In this document: one piece after another, positions 10,529 through 20,164 of the stretch
Numbering within the stretch: the first letter of the stretch is position 1
How the letters are laid out: every line of letters starts with the position of its first letter
Source of the DNA: Blasia pusilla
Lineage: Eukaryota; Marchantiophyta; Marchantiopsida; Blasiales
Direction: 5' to 3'
DNA: 64,000 nucleotides
Assembly: GCA_050084515.1 (NCBI GenBank)
Contig: CM114275.1
Location: forward strand, 4,836,001 to 4,900,000
Made by a program: the position numbers and the translations under genes
Notes under the pieces: generated by a model
Database searches by the model: none
What the model saw: the letters and a program-made list of their open reading frames with translations, nothing else
Told to the model about the DNA's origin: nothing

Positions 10529-12891
10529 TCACTCCCTCAACTGTCCCCGCAGCAAGCCATACTTGCGCAATCCTCTCTTCACCGTCTGTACTACTCTCTC
10601 CGCCAACCCATCCGCCTCAGGATGATCTCTGGACGTGGTGCGGTGATCTATCAGCGCCTGATCACACAAGGCCTGAAACTCTCCCCTGAACTCGGTACCA
10701 TGGTCAGTCAACACCTCCGCCGGTGCACCAAAGTGACTAAGCACACGATCTAGAAATGCATAAGCTGTTCCCTTGCTCGCCTTGTTTGGTAGTGCCACCA
10801 ACTCTATCCACTTGGGGAAATGCTCCACCATGACCAACACGTACCTATGATGACGCCTTGTCAATGGCAAAGGTCCCGCAAAGTCTAAACTCCACCGATA
10901 ACCTAAACCCATAATCGGCAAAGGATGTAACTGCCGAGTGAGAGCATTGAAGGATGCTCGCACTCTGTCACATACCATACATCTGGCCACAAACTGCTGT
11001 ACCCCAGTATGCATGCCGCGCCACCAATACTGAACCTGGAGTAAGCTGTAAGTACGCTTTACTCCAAAATGTCCCAATTCCTCATGGGCATGTCGCACTA
11101 CACGTGCTCGCTGGGAAGGATGAGGTACCACTCGTATCCTACCATCTCCCCATACCCGCAAAATGTGAGTCCCCTCCCACCTGAACCTCTTGGCTCTCTG
11201 TAGGATCCGATCCCGCTCCCTAGCACTCACTGTACTCGCAATGACGCCAGTGTGCAAGAACTCCACAACCTCCACGTCGTCATGGATATCACGACCACTT
11301 GTCACCTCCTCACTAACCTCCGGATCCAAAGACTCATCATCCAATCCCACCACTGGAGTCATCACCTGTGGCTGACCTGCCATAGTCAACCAACAAAGAT
11401 AGGCACATGCATGCCAACCGGGCACCATCTCCTCATCACTCTCTCCGTGCCATCGAGCTCCTATGTCGTCTCTCAGACTCGGACATGGGTTACGACTCAA
11501 CCCATCCACATCCTGGTTCAGCCGACCTGGCCTATGAACCACCTCAAACTCATACTCCTCTAGTAATAGAGCCCACCTAGCAAGCTTTCCCGTAAGCTTG
11601 TCGGACTCCATCAACCACCTCAATGGTTGATGATCAATGATAAGTGTGAAAGGGTTGCCGAATAAATACCACCTAAAATGTGCCACGGTCCACACTGAAG
11701 CCAAGCACTCTCCCTCCTAGGAGCTGTACTTTGCCTCTCCAATGTTGTTCCATCAGCTCGCGTAAGCCACAATGAACTCCCTCTCCTCGTCATCCCTGTG
11801 AGTAAGCACTGCTCCCAGACCCAACATGCTCCAATCCGTATGTAATTGGAATGGGCGACCCCTAACCGGTCTCTGTAAAATGGGTGAGGACGTCAACTTG
11901 TCCTTGAGCTCCTGAAATGCTCGCTCCTAATCATCTCCCCACAACCATACCTGATCAAGTCTCGTCAACAAGGTCAAAGACTTTGCAATCGCACTAAAAC
12001 CCTTGACATACCGTCGATAGAAGTTCGCCAGTCCAAGAAATGCTCGGACTCGACTCACATCTGTAGGGTGTGGAATCTGCGCAATAGCCTCTATCTTCGT
12101 CTGTTGAACGCCTAACCCACTCGGGTATATGGCGTGTCCCAAGTACTCAATCTGCTTCTGAAAGAATCTGCACTTGCCTGGATGTAACTTCAGTCCATGT
12201 AATTGCAATCGCCGAAACATCTCCTCCAAGTGTCGCTCATGCTCCTCAACCGTGGAACTGAAGATAAGAATATCATCTATGTAACATCATACAAAATCCA
12301 AGCCAGCCAGAATCCTATCCATCACTCTCTCAAACTCTGCACGCGCGTTCTTCAACCCAAATGGTAAGAACCGCCACTGATACAAGCAATCTCTCCCGAA
12401 CCGATCTATCCCCCAGAATGCTGTCTTCTCCCTCTCCTCCAACCTGATAGGAAGCTGATGATAGCCAGCATGGAGATCTAAAGTACTGAAGATCTTTGCA
12501 TGCCCTAATGCATCAAAGATCTCCTCAGGAGTAGGCATGGCGTACCAATCTGACCTCGTCTGTCGGTTGATAGGACGGCAATCTCCACACATCCGCCTAT
12601 CCGTCCAATTGCCATACCTATCCTTCTTTTCCGGCATGACTGTGGCACATGCATACTCCCCATGTGATAACTCCACAAGTCCTGACTCCTGCTCTGAATC
12701 AAGGCTCGCTCCATATTAGAATACCTGTAGGGTCGACGAAAGATCGGCGTATCACTAGCCAACTCAATCCGTATCCCCGGACCCTTCAGCGTACCCAAGT
12801 CTCTCATACTGAAGGCAAAACAACTGACATGCCCTCTCAGAAACCTATGAACTCGCCGTCGCTCTCCTCCTATCAACATGAGACCTATCAC
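10529..12891 (-). pseudogene. Gypsy pol: reverse transcriptase, RNase H and DDE integrase
   Basis: RT motifs appear in order: MCGDCRPINRQT, FSTLDLHAGYHQLPI, QWRFLPFGLKNA, CYIDD, then LKLHPGKCRFF and the connection LGLANFYRRYV. RNase H follows (FRWYLFGNPFTLIIDHQPL, DVDGLSRNP), then integrase with the HHCC finger (HEELGHFG ... CMVC) and the DD35E triad (SLDFAGP, LTDHGTEF, HPEADGLAE). From 12676 down to 9821 everything lies in one frame, broken only by TGA just before CYIDD (about 12284), TAG (11927), TGA and TAG (about 11750 and 11718) and TGA (10529). A frameshift separates the RT N-terminal part (12891-about 12700). The enzymes would copy the RNA and integrate the cDNA in the nucleus. This copy cannot do so. 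Confidence 0.93.
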
Positions 12892-13216
12892 AGGCTCCTA
12901 AGTCTCCATCGTGACCTCACTCGGAGAGGACGCAACCTCTGGCTTTGGTTGCTATGTAGCAACCCTAGCCACCTCCGCAACAGCCACTCCACTCTGACCT
13001 CCTACACCATGCTCCACATCCAAAAAATGAACATGTGCTACTCTATCCGCCTTCGCACTCTCTGCTCGAACGACATCCTAGGAAGTCCATGGGTGCCTAT
13101 CTCTCCTCGTCTCGCCCCCAGCCAATGCTTGTACAGACCCTGTAGGCAATGGTCCAACTCGTGGACGTGACGGCATGGATGACACTCGCATCCGTCTTTG
13201 CTCAGCCATACCTAGG

Positions 13217-14487
13217 CTAACTATCATGTGAGACAGTTGAGGTCCATTTCTGCCCAAACACCTGTCTCCGGGATGCCTCAATCATCCCTGGCACCGCCGT
13301 AGTACCGGTAGTGAACCCCATGGCGCGCTCGTGCTCATCTGTTGTAGGCTCCTCCAATACTACGGTCACCTCATCCCAAATCATGCCTGGCCCTCCCTGA
13401 CAAAAGGCATGGGATGCTGGGAAGCTCACCAACGTAGGTAAGGTTGCCCTTAACTCCCACACCCTATTGGCCATGGCCAACGGTGGTCTATCATCCCGTG
13501 TCACCACTTGAGATCGACGCCCTGAGCCCAAAATAGCATCCACTGTGAGATGTGGTGCTCTCTGGACTCCAGTGTATGCTCGACTCATTACCTCTGATGG
13601 TATCAGTTCGCCCACCATGCCGTGGGACGATGGGCAGGTGACCCAACTCTCGCTGCATCTAACAACACAGCAGGTCCCAACCAAGACCTCACGTGATGTA
13701 CACTCGTCATCACACGTGCACGAGTGTCTCCCAACAATGGCACGTTCTCCAAAATGTACGCTGGAGAACATATCTGACTCTCCTGCAAGTGTCGTACTAC
13801 TCGCAGCATCTCCCAAAACATCCCTGACCTCGGATCCTGCAATCCAAATCCTCGGCCAGCTGATGAATGACCCTGATATGGCCATCCAGCAATCACCAAA
13901 TGAATGGTACCAACTCTATCCAGATCCTGCGCCCCCACCAAAGAGATGTCGGCGGGTAGCGTATGCTGGTATCCCCGTACTGCAGATACTGACAACAACT
14001 CAGGATATCTCTGGACCAATCTCGCCACGTGACGTAATGATACTCGCCGTGCGGTCTCATCTCTCTCCACATAAAGGTACCGATGCACCCGTATGCCCGC
14101 CTGCAATAGTGCAACCAATCCGGTGCTAATCCCTCCGAAGAGATCTAACACCCTAACACCCTCCTCTCGGCACTGCCACACAACAGGTGTGATATCCAGT
14201 TGGGTCAACATCTCCACTCCAAGAGCCCGATCGCCACATGACTCTCGCTGCTCTGGGACAAAAACATGACTCCACGCCTGCCTCACGAGGTTGTCGGCAC
14301 TCCTGTGTAGCTCCCGAGTCGTACCCCACAATGGTGAATAGGCCTCGCCAACATGGGAACAGACACCCGCCATGGCCCGTCTCTCCGTGGGACTATCCGC
14401 TACTGGGACATCCTCCGCATGTGCGTTCCCCTCCAACAACTCTCCTGGCCAGCTAACACTACCTGTGAAAGCTACCAACGTGGTCAC
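13217..14487 (-). pseudogene. C5-cytosine DNA methyltransferase domain in the retrotransposon
   Basis: The domain lies between protease and RT. Motif I is VLDLFGGISTGL (AdoMet binding), motif IV is AGWPYQGHSSAGRG, motif VI is YILENVPLLGD, followed by a region ending AHRPTAWWAN. After a one-base frameshift near 13606 the downstream part reads HERAMGFTTGTTAVPG, like motifs IX-X of DNMT3/DRM-type enzymes. The family methylates cytosine at C5 in DNA. The motif IV Pro-Cys that provides the attacking thiol is Pro-Tyr here (TAT codon), so this copy is inactive. The 5' part (14487-13603) is open for 294 codons. The 3' part runs on to about 13217 in the RT frame. It is not a host gene fragment at random: it sits inside pol, and a relative occurs at 19.56-19.86 kb. 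DRM-like versus DNMT3-like cannot be settled by eye. Confidence 0.85.
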
Positions 14488-14548
14488 AGACTCGCCTCGT
14501 GATCGACCACCGCGCCCATAAACTACACGGTAATCGACTCATCCGCCG

Positions 14549-15113
14549 TCACCGACCGCCATCCTGGCCGATAAGCAACGGTCTCCTCCCGAAGTCAAGG
14601 ATGAATCCTAGGGGATATAACATCGTACTCCCCACCAACACATCGCATTTGCGACTCAACTGGTGTCGTAATCGCACGTGTGCGCACCATAGCACTATCC
14701 GTCGCATGCTCTGGCTAGACTCTGACAACAATCTCCTGTCGAGTCATATACTGAGTGGGTTATACGCCCCAATCGAGGTATGTATCTCGAAGGGACAAGG
14801 CTCAATGCCGGCCTTCTGTAACCCCAACGCTAAACACGCCGCCTTCCCTAACATCAAGGGTTGCGCTCCCGAATCAAGTAGGACGCAGGTGGTATACTAT
14901 CCCCGTCGGACTAACCAAGCGAAATACTCCAACTCGATTATCCAGTAGTACTACTCCAGGTGTCACCACTGCTCGCTCTATGGCTGGTCGAGCTGGCATA
15001 TCTACCAACTTCACCACCGCTGCATGCCATGACTCTGTGGGGAACGTCCCAAGCACTGGCTCTGAGGGCAAGTCCACCACCTCCTCAACTACTTCTGAAC
15101 AAGAAGCAGTCAT
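14549..15113 (-). pseudogene. Retropepsin-like aspartic protease region
   Basis: On the minus strand near 14880-14760 there is LDSGAQPLMLGKAACLALGL followed by IEPCPFEIHTSIG. LDSGAQ is the active-site D-S-G of retroviral-type aspartic proteases. Downstream, DVLVGSTMLYPLGF (14640-14590) is the usual flap-to-C-terminal section. The frame changes between 15113-14874 and the active-site stretch. The protease would cut the Gag-Pol polyprotein. Its place between Gag and the methyltransferase fits the gypsy order. Confidence 0.75.
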
Positions 15114-15889
15114 CTATCCACGCTCACACAACGTGGCGGCCAACCGGAACACCTCAGCTGGTCCAACTCCCAACATCGCCAACTCTATGGCGGAAAATAG
15201 CGGAGTCTGACTCACTCTGGTGGCCACCTCCAACACTATGGTCGATAGTGACTCCACTCGAGCTGGCATAGGAGTTTTCACTCCAACTCCTCGTGACGTC
15301 GACGTAGGTGCCTGAACTGTAGGCACCGCTGGTCGTCAAGGCACCATCGATGGTGTGTGTAGTGCCTCCGACAATGTGAACGACTGTGGAACCCTGGCCT
15401 GCCGCCCATCGGTCCCCTCTAGTGGGTCAATCTCAACTCCACCTCTCGATGGCTCGGTGCCTCTCGCAGCACCCCGAGTCACCACTACAGCTACCTCAAC
15501 CTGGGCCGCACTACACATAAATCCCATACTGGCGAGATCCTCACCCGGGTCAGGGTAAGAGGTAGAAGTTGGAGTCACACTAGCTGCTCGCAGCTCCGTG
15601 CCTTCCCTAAGTTGCATCATCGTCATGGCAGCAATCCTCTACCCCAACTGATCGATGCGTGAGAGAAGTACCGGCTCTGGTGCTCCTGCTCCATCTCCTG
15701 TGGCTGGTGGTGGTCCTCTACCACCACGTCCAGGAAGAACTCCCCGACCTCCTCCAGGGCGGCCGCCCCAGGCCCTCGGCCTACCTACCCTCCGACGTGC
15801 CCCTCGGCGAAGGTCAAAACATCTATCCCTAGTGTGACCATATCGTGGGCAATGGTCACTGGGTGCCGTGGTGGGGCCATCCTCTATGG
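15114..15889 (-). other. Gag-protease linker, decayed coding
   Basis: Short open stretches at 15114-15326 and 15336-15626 on the minus strand are Ser/Thr/Val-rich and in changing frames. They have no recognisable domain and probably encode the variable linker between the Gag zinc knuckle and the protease. Confidence 0.5.
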
Positions 15890-17024
15890 CTACTGAGCAA
15901 TCAGAGGCGTTGGTGGTCCTCTCCCATGCTGTGGGCAGTCTCTCTGCTTATGGGCCCCTCCACACGTCCAACAAGACCACATCGGTCCTTGCTGGGCAAC
16001 ATATGTAGGTGCGGGTCGTTGCCTCATAAGCTCACGGTACCCGCCTTGCTCTCTAGCCACACTGGCCCGCTCCCGTAGTACTAGTGCTTGCTCTAGCATC
16101 TGTGGGGTCACCGTCGCTCGTGGACCCGTCGACTCTCGAGAAAATCCAGCGGTCACTACCTGCTCCTCACTCATGTTGAGCTCAATACGCTCAGACAACT
16201 CAAAGACCACCTTCAATGTGGGCTTCGCTATGTGAATCAGCACCGCATCTCGGACTCTCCTCCGTAGTTCTCGTAGTTCTCGGTCTAGAACCCTGTACCA
16301 ATACTGGACTGACTGCGCCTCATTCACTCCAAACGTAGCAATGATCAGCCTCCTCATGCATGTGAATGACTCTCTCAGACTCTCACCCGATCGTCGCTGA
16401 AAATCCTGTAGACTCTTCAGCTTGTCGGTGCGTACGCCCTGGTAGCTCTTCCCCAACTGTCGGAAGAACTCCACTGTGGGGCTAAAGCTGGGTGGCCCTC
16501 TACCACCAGAGGTCTCTGCCACATCGCCTGTCTCACTGCCCTCCTCTCCATCTAGTCTCCGGGCTGATGGTGTGGGTCTCTCTTCTTCACAATCCCATCA
16601 TATGCCTTGCGACCACCACTAGGCACATACCCTAGAGCCCAATACATCCTCCAGGCATCGATCTCTACTAAATATAGTGATTGAAACTCCATGTAGTCAT
16701 CCATCGGAGGACCCTCCAAGTGCTGGAACAACCCCTTCCATGCCATGAAAGGGTTGAACCGTGTCGGGGTCCGTATCTCCTGGAAGTCGCACCATGTGTC
16801 AAACTCCTGGATAAAATCATCCAAGTCGATGGTGCCCACTGCACCCGAGAAACGATGCATGCCCCGATGGCCCATGTCGTCCATCTCCTGCCAAGTACTA
16901 TTGTCTCTGTCTGTGATCTCTCGTCACCAGACCCAATGTCCAGTGTTGACGATCCAGCTACGGATGGATGTCGAGGGAGCTCCTCACTGGTAACCCCTCG
17001 GTATCTCACTCCACTCCGTGTCAC
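15890..17024 (-). pseudogene. Gypsy Gag with CCHC zinc knuckle
   Basis: A minus-strand start at 17024 (MTRSGVRYRGVTSEELPRH) is followed after a frameshift by 16884-16552 (FIQEFDTWCDFQEIRTPTRF and LFQHLEGPPMDDYMEF, the capsid-like core) and by 16522-15890 (FFRQLGKSYQGVRTDKLKSL, SGESLRESF). The latter ends with the knuckle CWTCGGAHKQRDC, spaced C-x2-C-x3-H-x4-C, one residue shorter than the common C-x2-C-x4-H-x4-C. Gag forms the particle and binds the RNA. At least two frameshifts break it. Confidence 0.85.
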
Positions 17025-18801
17025 ACCACTACTACTGCTCGCACTACCCCGTTCTTCCGAACCTTGGAAGAACGCCGTGATAACAAACCCTGTCTCACCC
17101 GCTCAAGCACTCGGACTCACCGAGAGTCTCCCACACGCCTCACTAGCTCACCTATGCTAACATCAATCCCGTGATGACATACCCGGCCTCACGCACGCTC
17201 AACACTCGGGCTCACCATGAGCCTCCCAACTGACTCACCTAACCTAGCGACACTCTCTCGGGTCATACACACGACCCCTACTTGGCAACCGCTGTATATC
17301 TACCAACATGCTACACATGAAAAGAATCTACACTCGTCACCATCACTGCACCCATCTAGCACCAACTACTACCCGATACCCAACACTCTCAATCACACAC
17401 GACAAGTGCGGGAAAAGGGACTCGAATGGGTAACCTGATCACACCCTCCAACATGCTGCACCGTCAACATGCACTCCTCCACATGATATGACAATCTCCG
17501 CAACAAAACACTCTCCTCGACCAACACGTCGATCCTCCCGTCAACAGATGCGGACTACCCGTCGGCATCAACACGTGTGTCTCCATCACTACCACTCCGT
17601 CGAAAATCTTGGCAGGTATCACAATCTCACCACTAGTCGAAAAAGTACCATCAAATCACGTGGTGACTCACAACCTCATGACCCGAACCATGTTACCCGA
17701 ATCAACTACGTCCAAACTTCCACCTAGTAAGCGGCTCAACCATGTATGTCATCAACCACATCTAGTCTCTATGTAGTTAGCCTGGCTACCATGCACGCGT
17801 GTCAACCCCTTTTGGCCTTGGCCCGCGCCCCTATGCGGCTCGCTCTCCCTCTCTTAACCCTCCAACTTCCTTGGACCTCCCGGCTTCCAGCTGCTGTGCC
17901 TTACCTCTCTTTTTCCCTGCGGCTACTACCAGCTGCCTCCTTCTTTCCTTCGAAGGTTCCGTCCATCCCCAACCTCCGTCCGACTCTCCTTTGGGCACGT
18001 TGCGCTATGCAGGTGCCCGGCTCCTCACGCGGTCAGCCCTCCCCTAACTACCTTCCACCTATGTTGGACTCATAATGGCCCCTACCCCCGCTATCTAGGA
18101 GCCATAATGGCTCCTCCTGTACCTCCTTCGTTCCTAGAGCACCGGGCTCCTTCCTTCCTTCGAATCTACTACTCCCAACTTCCGTCCTCCCTGGGACCCG
18201 GACCTCACCCTCCCTGCTTCCTTCTTCTTCCTTTTGCTTCGACTAGCCCCGAGGATGTGCCCTATGCAGTCTCACTCTAGGGCACGTGGCCCTATGCGAG
18301 CTCCCTTGCCCTAGCCCGAGACTACTCCCATCCGGACTCAACATAGTGACACACCTCCCTAAGAACCCGCGACCCTCGAAGACATAGCTCCTTCTCTCCA
18401 CACAGCCCCGTGGATCCAAGTGACCTAACACGGCTCTATGACCTAGCAGACTTTAGCTCTCGACCTAAAACGCTACAAGTAACCTAAATAGCTACCAAGC
18501 CGCCCTAACTTAACAGCCCCCGGGTGACTGCAAGCCCTAAACGCCTTCATTTCCCCTTTCGTGACACTCTCGATACTCACATACGACCGTCACACGTCAC
18601 GCTACACTCTGCCATTCTCTCTCGTCGATCTGCACCAGCAAAATCCATGAAAAACGGCCAGCGCTTCCGCACACGGTCTCTTGAACTGGAAAATGACAAG
18701 CAAACGCCACACACGCGTCTCTAGAGGCTCCCCACCGAGGCAACTCGCTTGCCTACCTGCAAACAACAAATTCCCACCAGCCCCTTGACATCTTTCTCAT
18801 G
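17025..18801 (-). other. Long 5' leader of the gypsy element
   Basis: About 1.8 kb between A1 and Gag has no recognisable coding on the element's strand. It is C-rich on the plus strand (G-rich in the transcript). The sequence next to A1 reads CATGAGAAAGATGTC on the minus strand. I do not see the tRNA-Met primer site usual for plant LTR elements (TGGTATCAGAGC), so the primer is unknown. Confidence 0.6.
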
Positions 18802-19281
18802 AAAAATAAAGAGTAGTAAAAACGGCACACCCGGCCTAAAACTCCACTCCTCAATCTACATCGGCATATCGAGCCTCGTCCACCCTGTGCTATCAAGGAA
18901 TCCGGACGCTAGCACCCTAGTCCTAGCTCATACACATACAAGGGAGGTGCTCCAACGGCCCAACATGAGAAAGATCGGTTAGGAAAGCCATCTTCCTCTC
19001 TTATATAGGGTTGGGAAGAGCCAAAAGGCTCTTCCCCTAAAAATAGCCCTCCCCTTGGTAACCTGCGCGCACAGGTTACCAGGGGCGGGTGACCTGGTCA
19101 ACAAGTCACCCGGCTATAAAAGACCTCAACATGAAAGTTGTCAGAAACGACGTTCCTGACACAATGGACCTATCCTCAACCTCATCCAACACCGTGGGAC
19201 AAAGTTACACTCAAGATAGTCCGCTGGCTCCTACGCCCTATCCACGGTAGATCTCGGCCTATTGGCTACTCAGATGTGACA
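18802..19281 (-). repeat. Terminal segment A1 of the gypsy element
   Basis: This 480-bp copy of A begins at AAAAATAAAGAG and ends GATGTGACA. It is nearly identical to A2 and to the solo unit. In the solo unit this start is preceded directly by B; here it is preceded by the internal region. No B copy follows or precedes it at this end. AAGC at 19282 may be the target duplication. Confidence 0.88.
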
Positions 19282-19559
19282 AAGCCCTAGAAAACGGAAA
19301 CATGCCTTTCATATTGATTAAATGGAAATTCTTCAATAAAAAAGTAGACCTACCAACAAGAGTACAAGATGTAAAACAAAGCGCTTCAAATTCTCCTTGA
19401 CTATACTCCAATAGTAGAGGCCATTCCAAATATCCCCATTATTGACCCTCCAATTATTGAAAGTCCATTCATAAGGTCATATATATTCCTTGTCTTATTC
19501 CTTCTTATCCTAAATCTTTGCTCCTAACCTTTGAACATTCATTTTGATGTTCTTTTTAA

Positions 19560-19860
19560 TATAATATCCTTGTAATCAGTCATGTTCTCCAACTTACATC
19601 TTGGAGAATGTAACAATCTTGGGCGATTCGTGGTCACAAGTGTACATCTGGTGTATGCATGGATTGGCCATGTTATGTTTTTGGATGCGATGAGTGTAGG
19701 TTCACAAGTAGATTGCCCGCGTCTATGGTGGATAAACTTGGTGCCACATGAGGTGTTACGGAGGGCGTATGCGAGGGCATATGTAAGAGTAGAGCACCCC
19801 TCATATTTGTTGGCATGGTGGATTCTATTATGGATCCTCGCCATTGATCACAAGTAGTGA
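19560..19860 (+). pseudogene. Relic of a second retroelement methyltransferase
   Basis: On the plus strand, SPTYILENV (19590-19616) matches the motif VI region of the methyltransferase at 13.2-14.5 kb. VTSVHLVYAWIG, VGSQVDCPRLWWINLVP and VLRRAYA match the next about 70 codons in the same order. Frames change and stops are frequent. The DNA is clearly diverged from the first copy, so it is an older insertion. No pol sequence is recognisable beside it; the Harbinger relic starts about 80 bases further on. Confidence 0.65.
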
Positions 19861-19938
19861 GGCATAATGATCCACTATGATTGACTGTGGTTAATAGGAT
19901 TGAAATATTGATAGTACTATAGAGTTGCACCCATGACA

Positions 19939-20160
19939 TCATAATTTCTCCTTCCATCTTACTTCATTTTTTGGAGGAAAGTTACTACCTCGTGCAGCAT
20001 GCATCCTTCCCAAGGAGGATTGATCTATCAGACCATCGACAATAGGATCATCCGTGTCTATCATAATATTATGAAAAACACAAGCAACAAATATGATCAT
20101 CTTTGGCAGTGTTTGTAAGTTGGGCTTGTAAATGAGTCGGTTGAGTATGCGCCATGTCCC
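19939..20160 (-). pseudogene. PIF/Harbinger transposase, C-terminal part
   Basis: The minus strand reads TWRILNRLIYKPNLQTLPKM then FVACVFHNIMIDTDDP, the conserved C-terminal stretch of DDE_Tnp_4 (PIF/Harbinger) transposases. It directly continues the fragment at 22555-23060, from which it is separated by the LINE. Below 19939 similarity fades. Confidence 0.75.
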
Positions 20161-20164
20161 AACC

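Larger units (their letters stand above)
1225..19281 (-). mobile_element. Ty3/gypsy retrotransposon with C5-DNA methyltransferase and split terminal repeats
   Basis: This is the whole element in minus-strand orientation. Reading from 19281 downward it contains A1 (480 bp), a 1.8-kb leader, gag, an aspartic protease, a cytosine methyltransferase, RT, RNase H, an integrase, a PHD finger, a polypurine tract, B1 (138 bp), two bases, A2 (interrupted by a CACTA element) and B2 (138 bp). The outer ends are TGTC and GACA, as is common for plant gypsy LTRs. The flanks CAGC and AAGC differ at one base. The internal region (9773-18801, 9029 bp) sits exactly between the two parts of a 618-bp unit that occurs intact at 57733-58350. 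The coding region is defective: stops, frameshifts and a lost catalytic Cys. The gag-pol content identifies Ty3/gypsy. The terminal layout is the odd part, and it could instead be one LTR split by an insertion next to a second LTR. Confidence 0.85.

Noticed and set aside
10954-17727. Many plus-strand frames across the gypsy element
   Set aside because: They mirror the minus-strand gag-pol genes and have no family resemblance.
9773-18801. DIRS/Ngaro element, because of the split repeats
   Set aside because: The pol has an HHCC and DD35E integrase and a retropepsin. No tyrosine recombinase is visible.
1225-19281. Simple annotation as a gypsy element with two ordinary LTRs
   Set aside because: Internal DNA adjoins the interior break of the 618-bp unit on both sides, not its ends, so two normal LTRs do not describe the locus.
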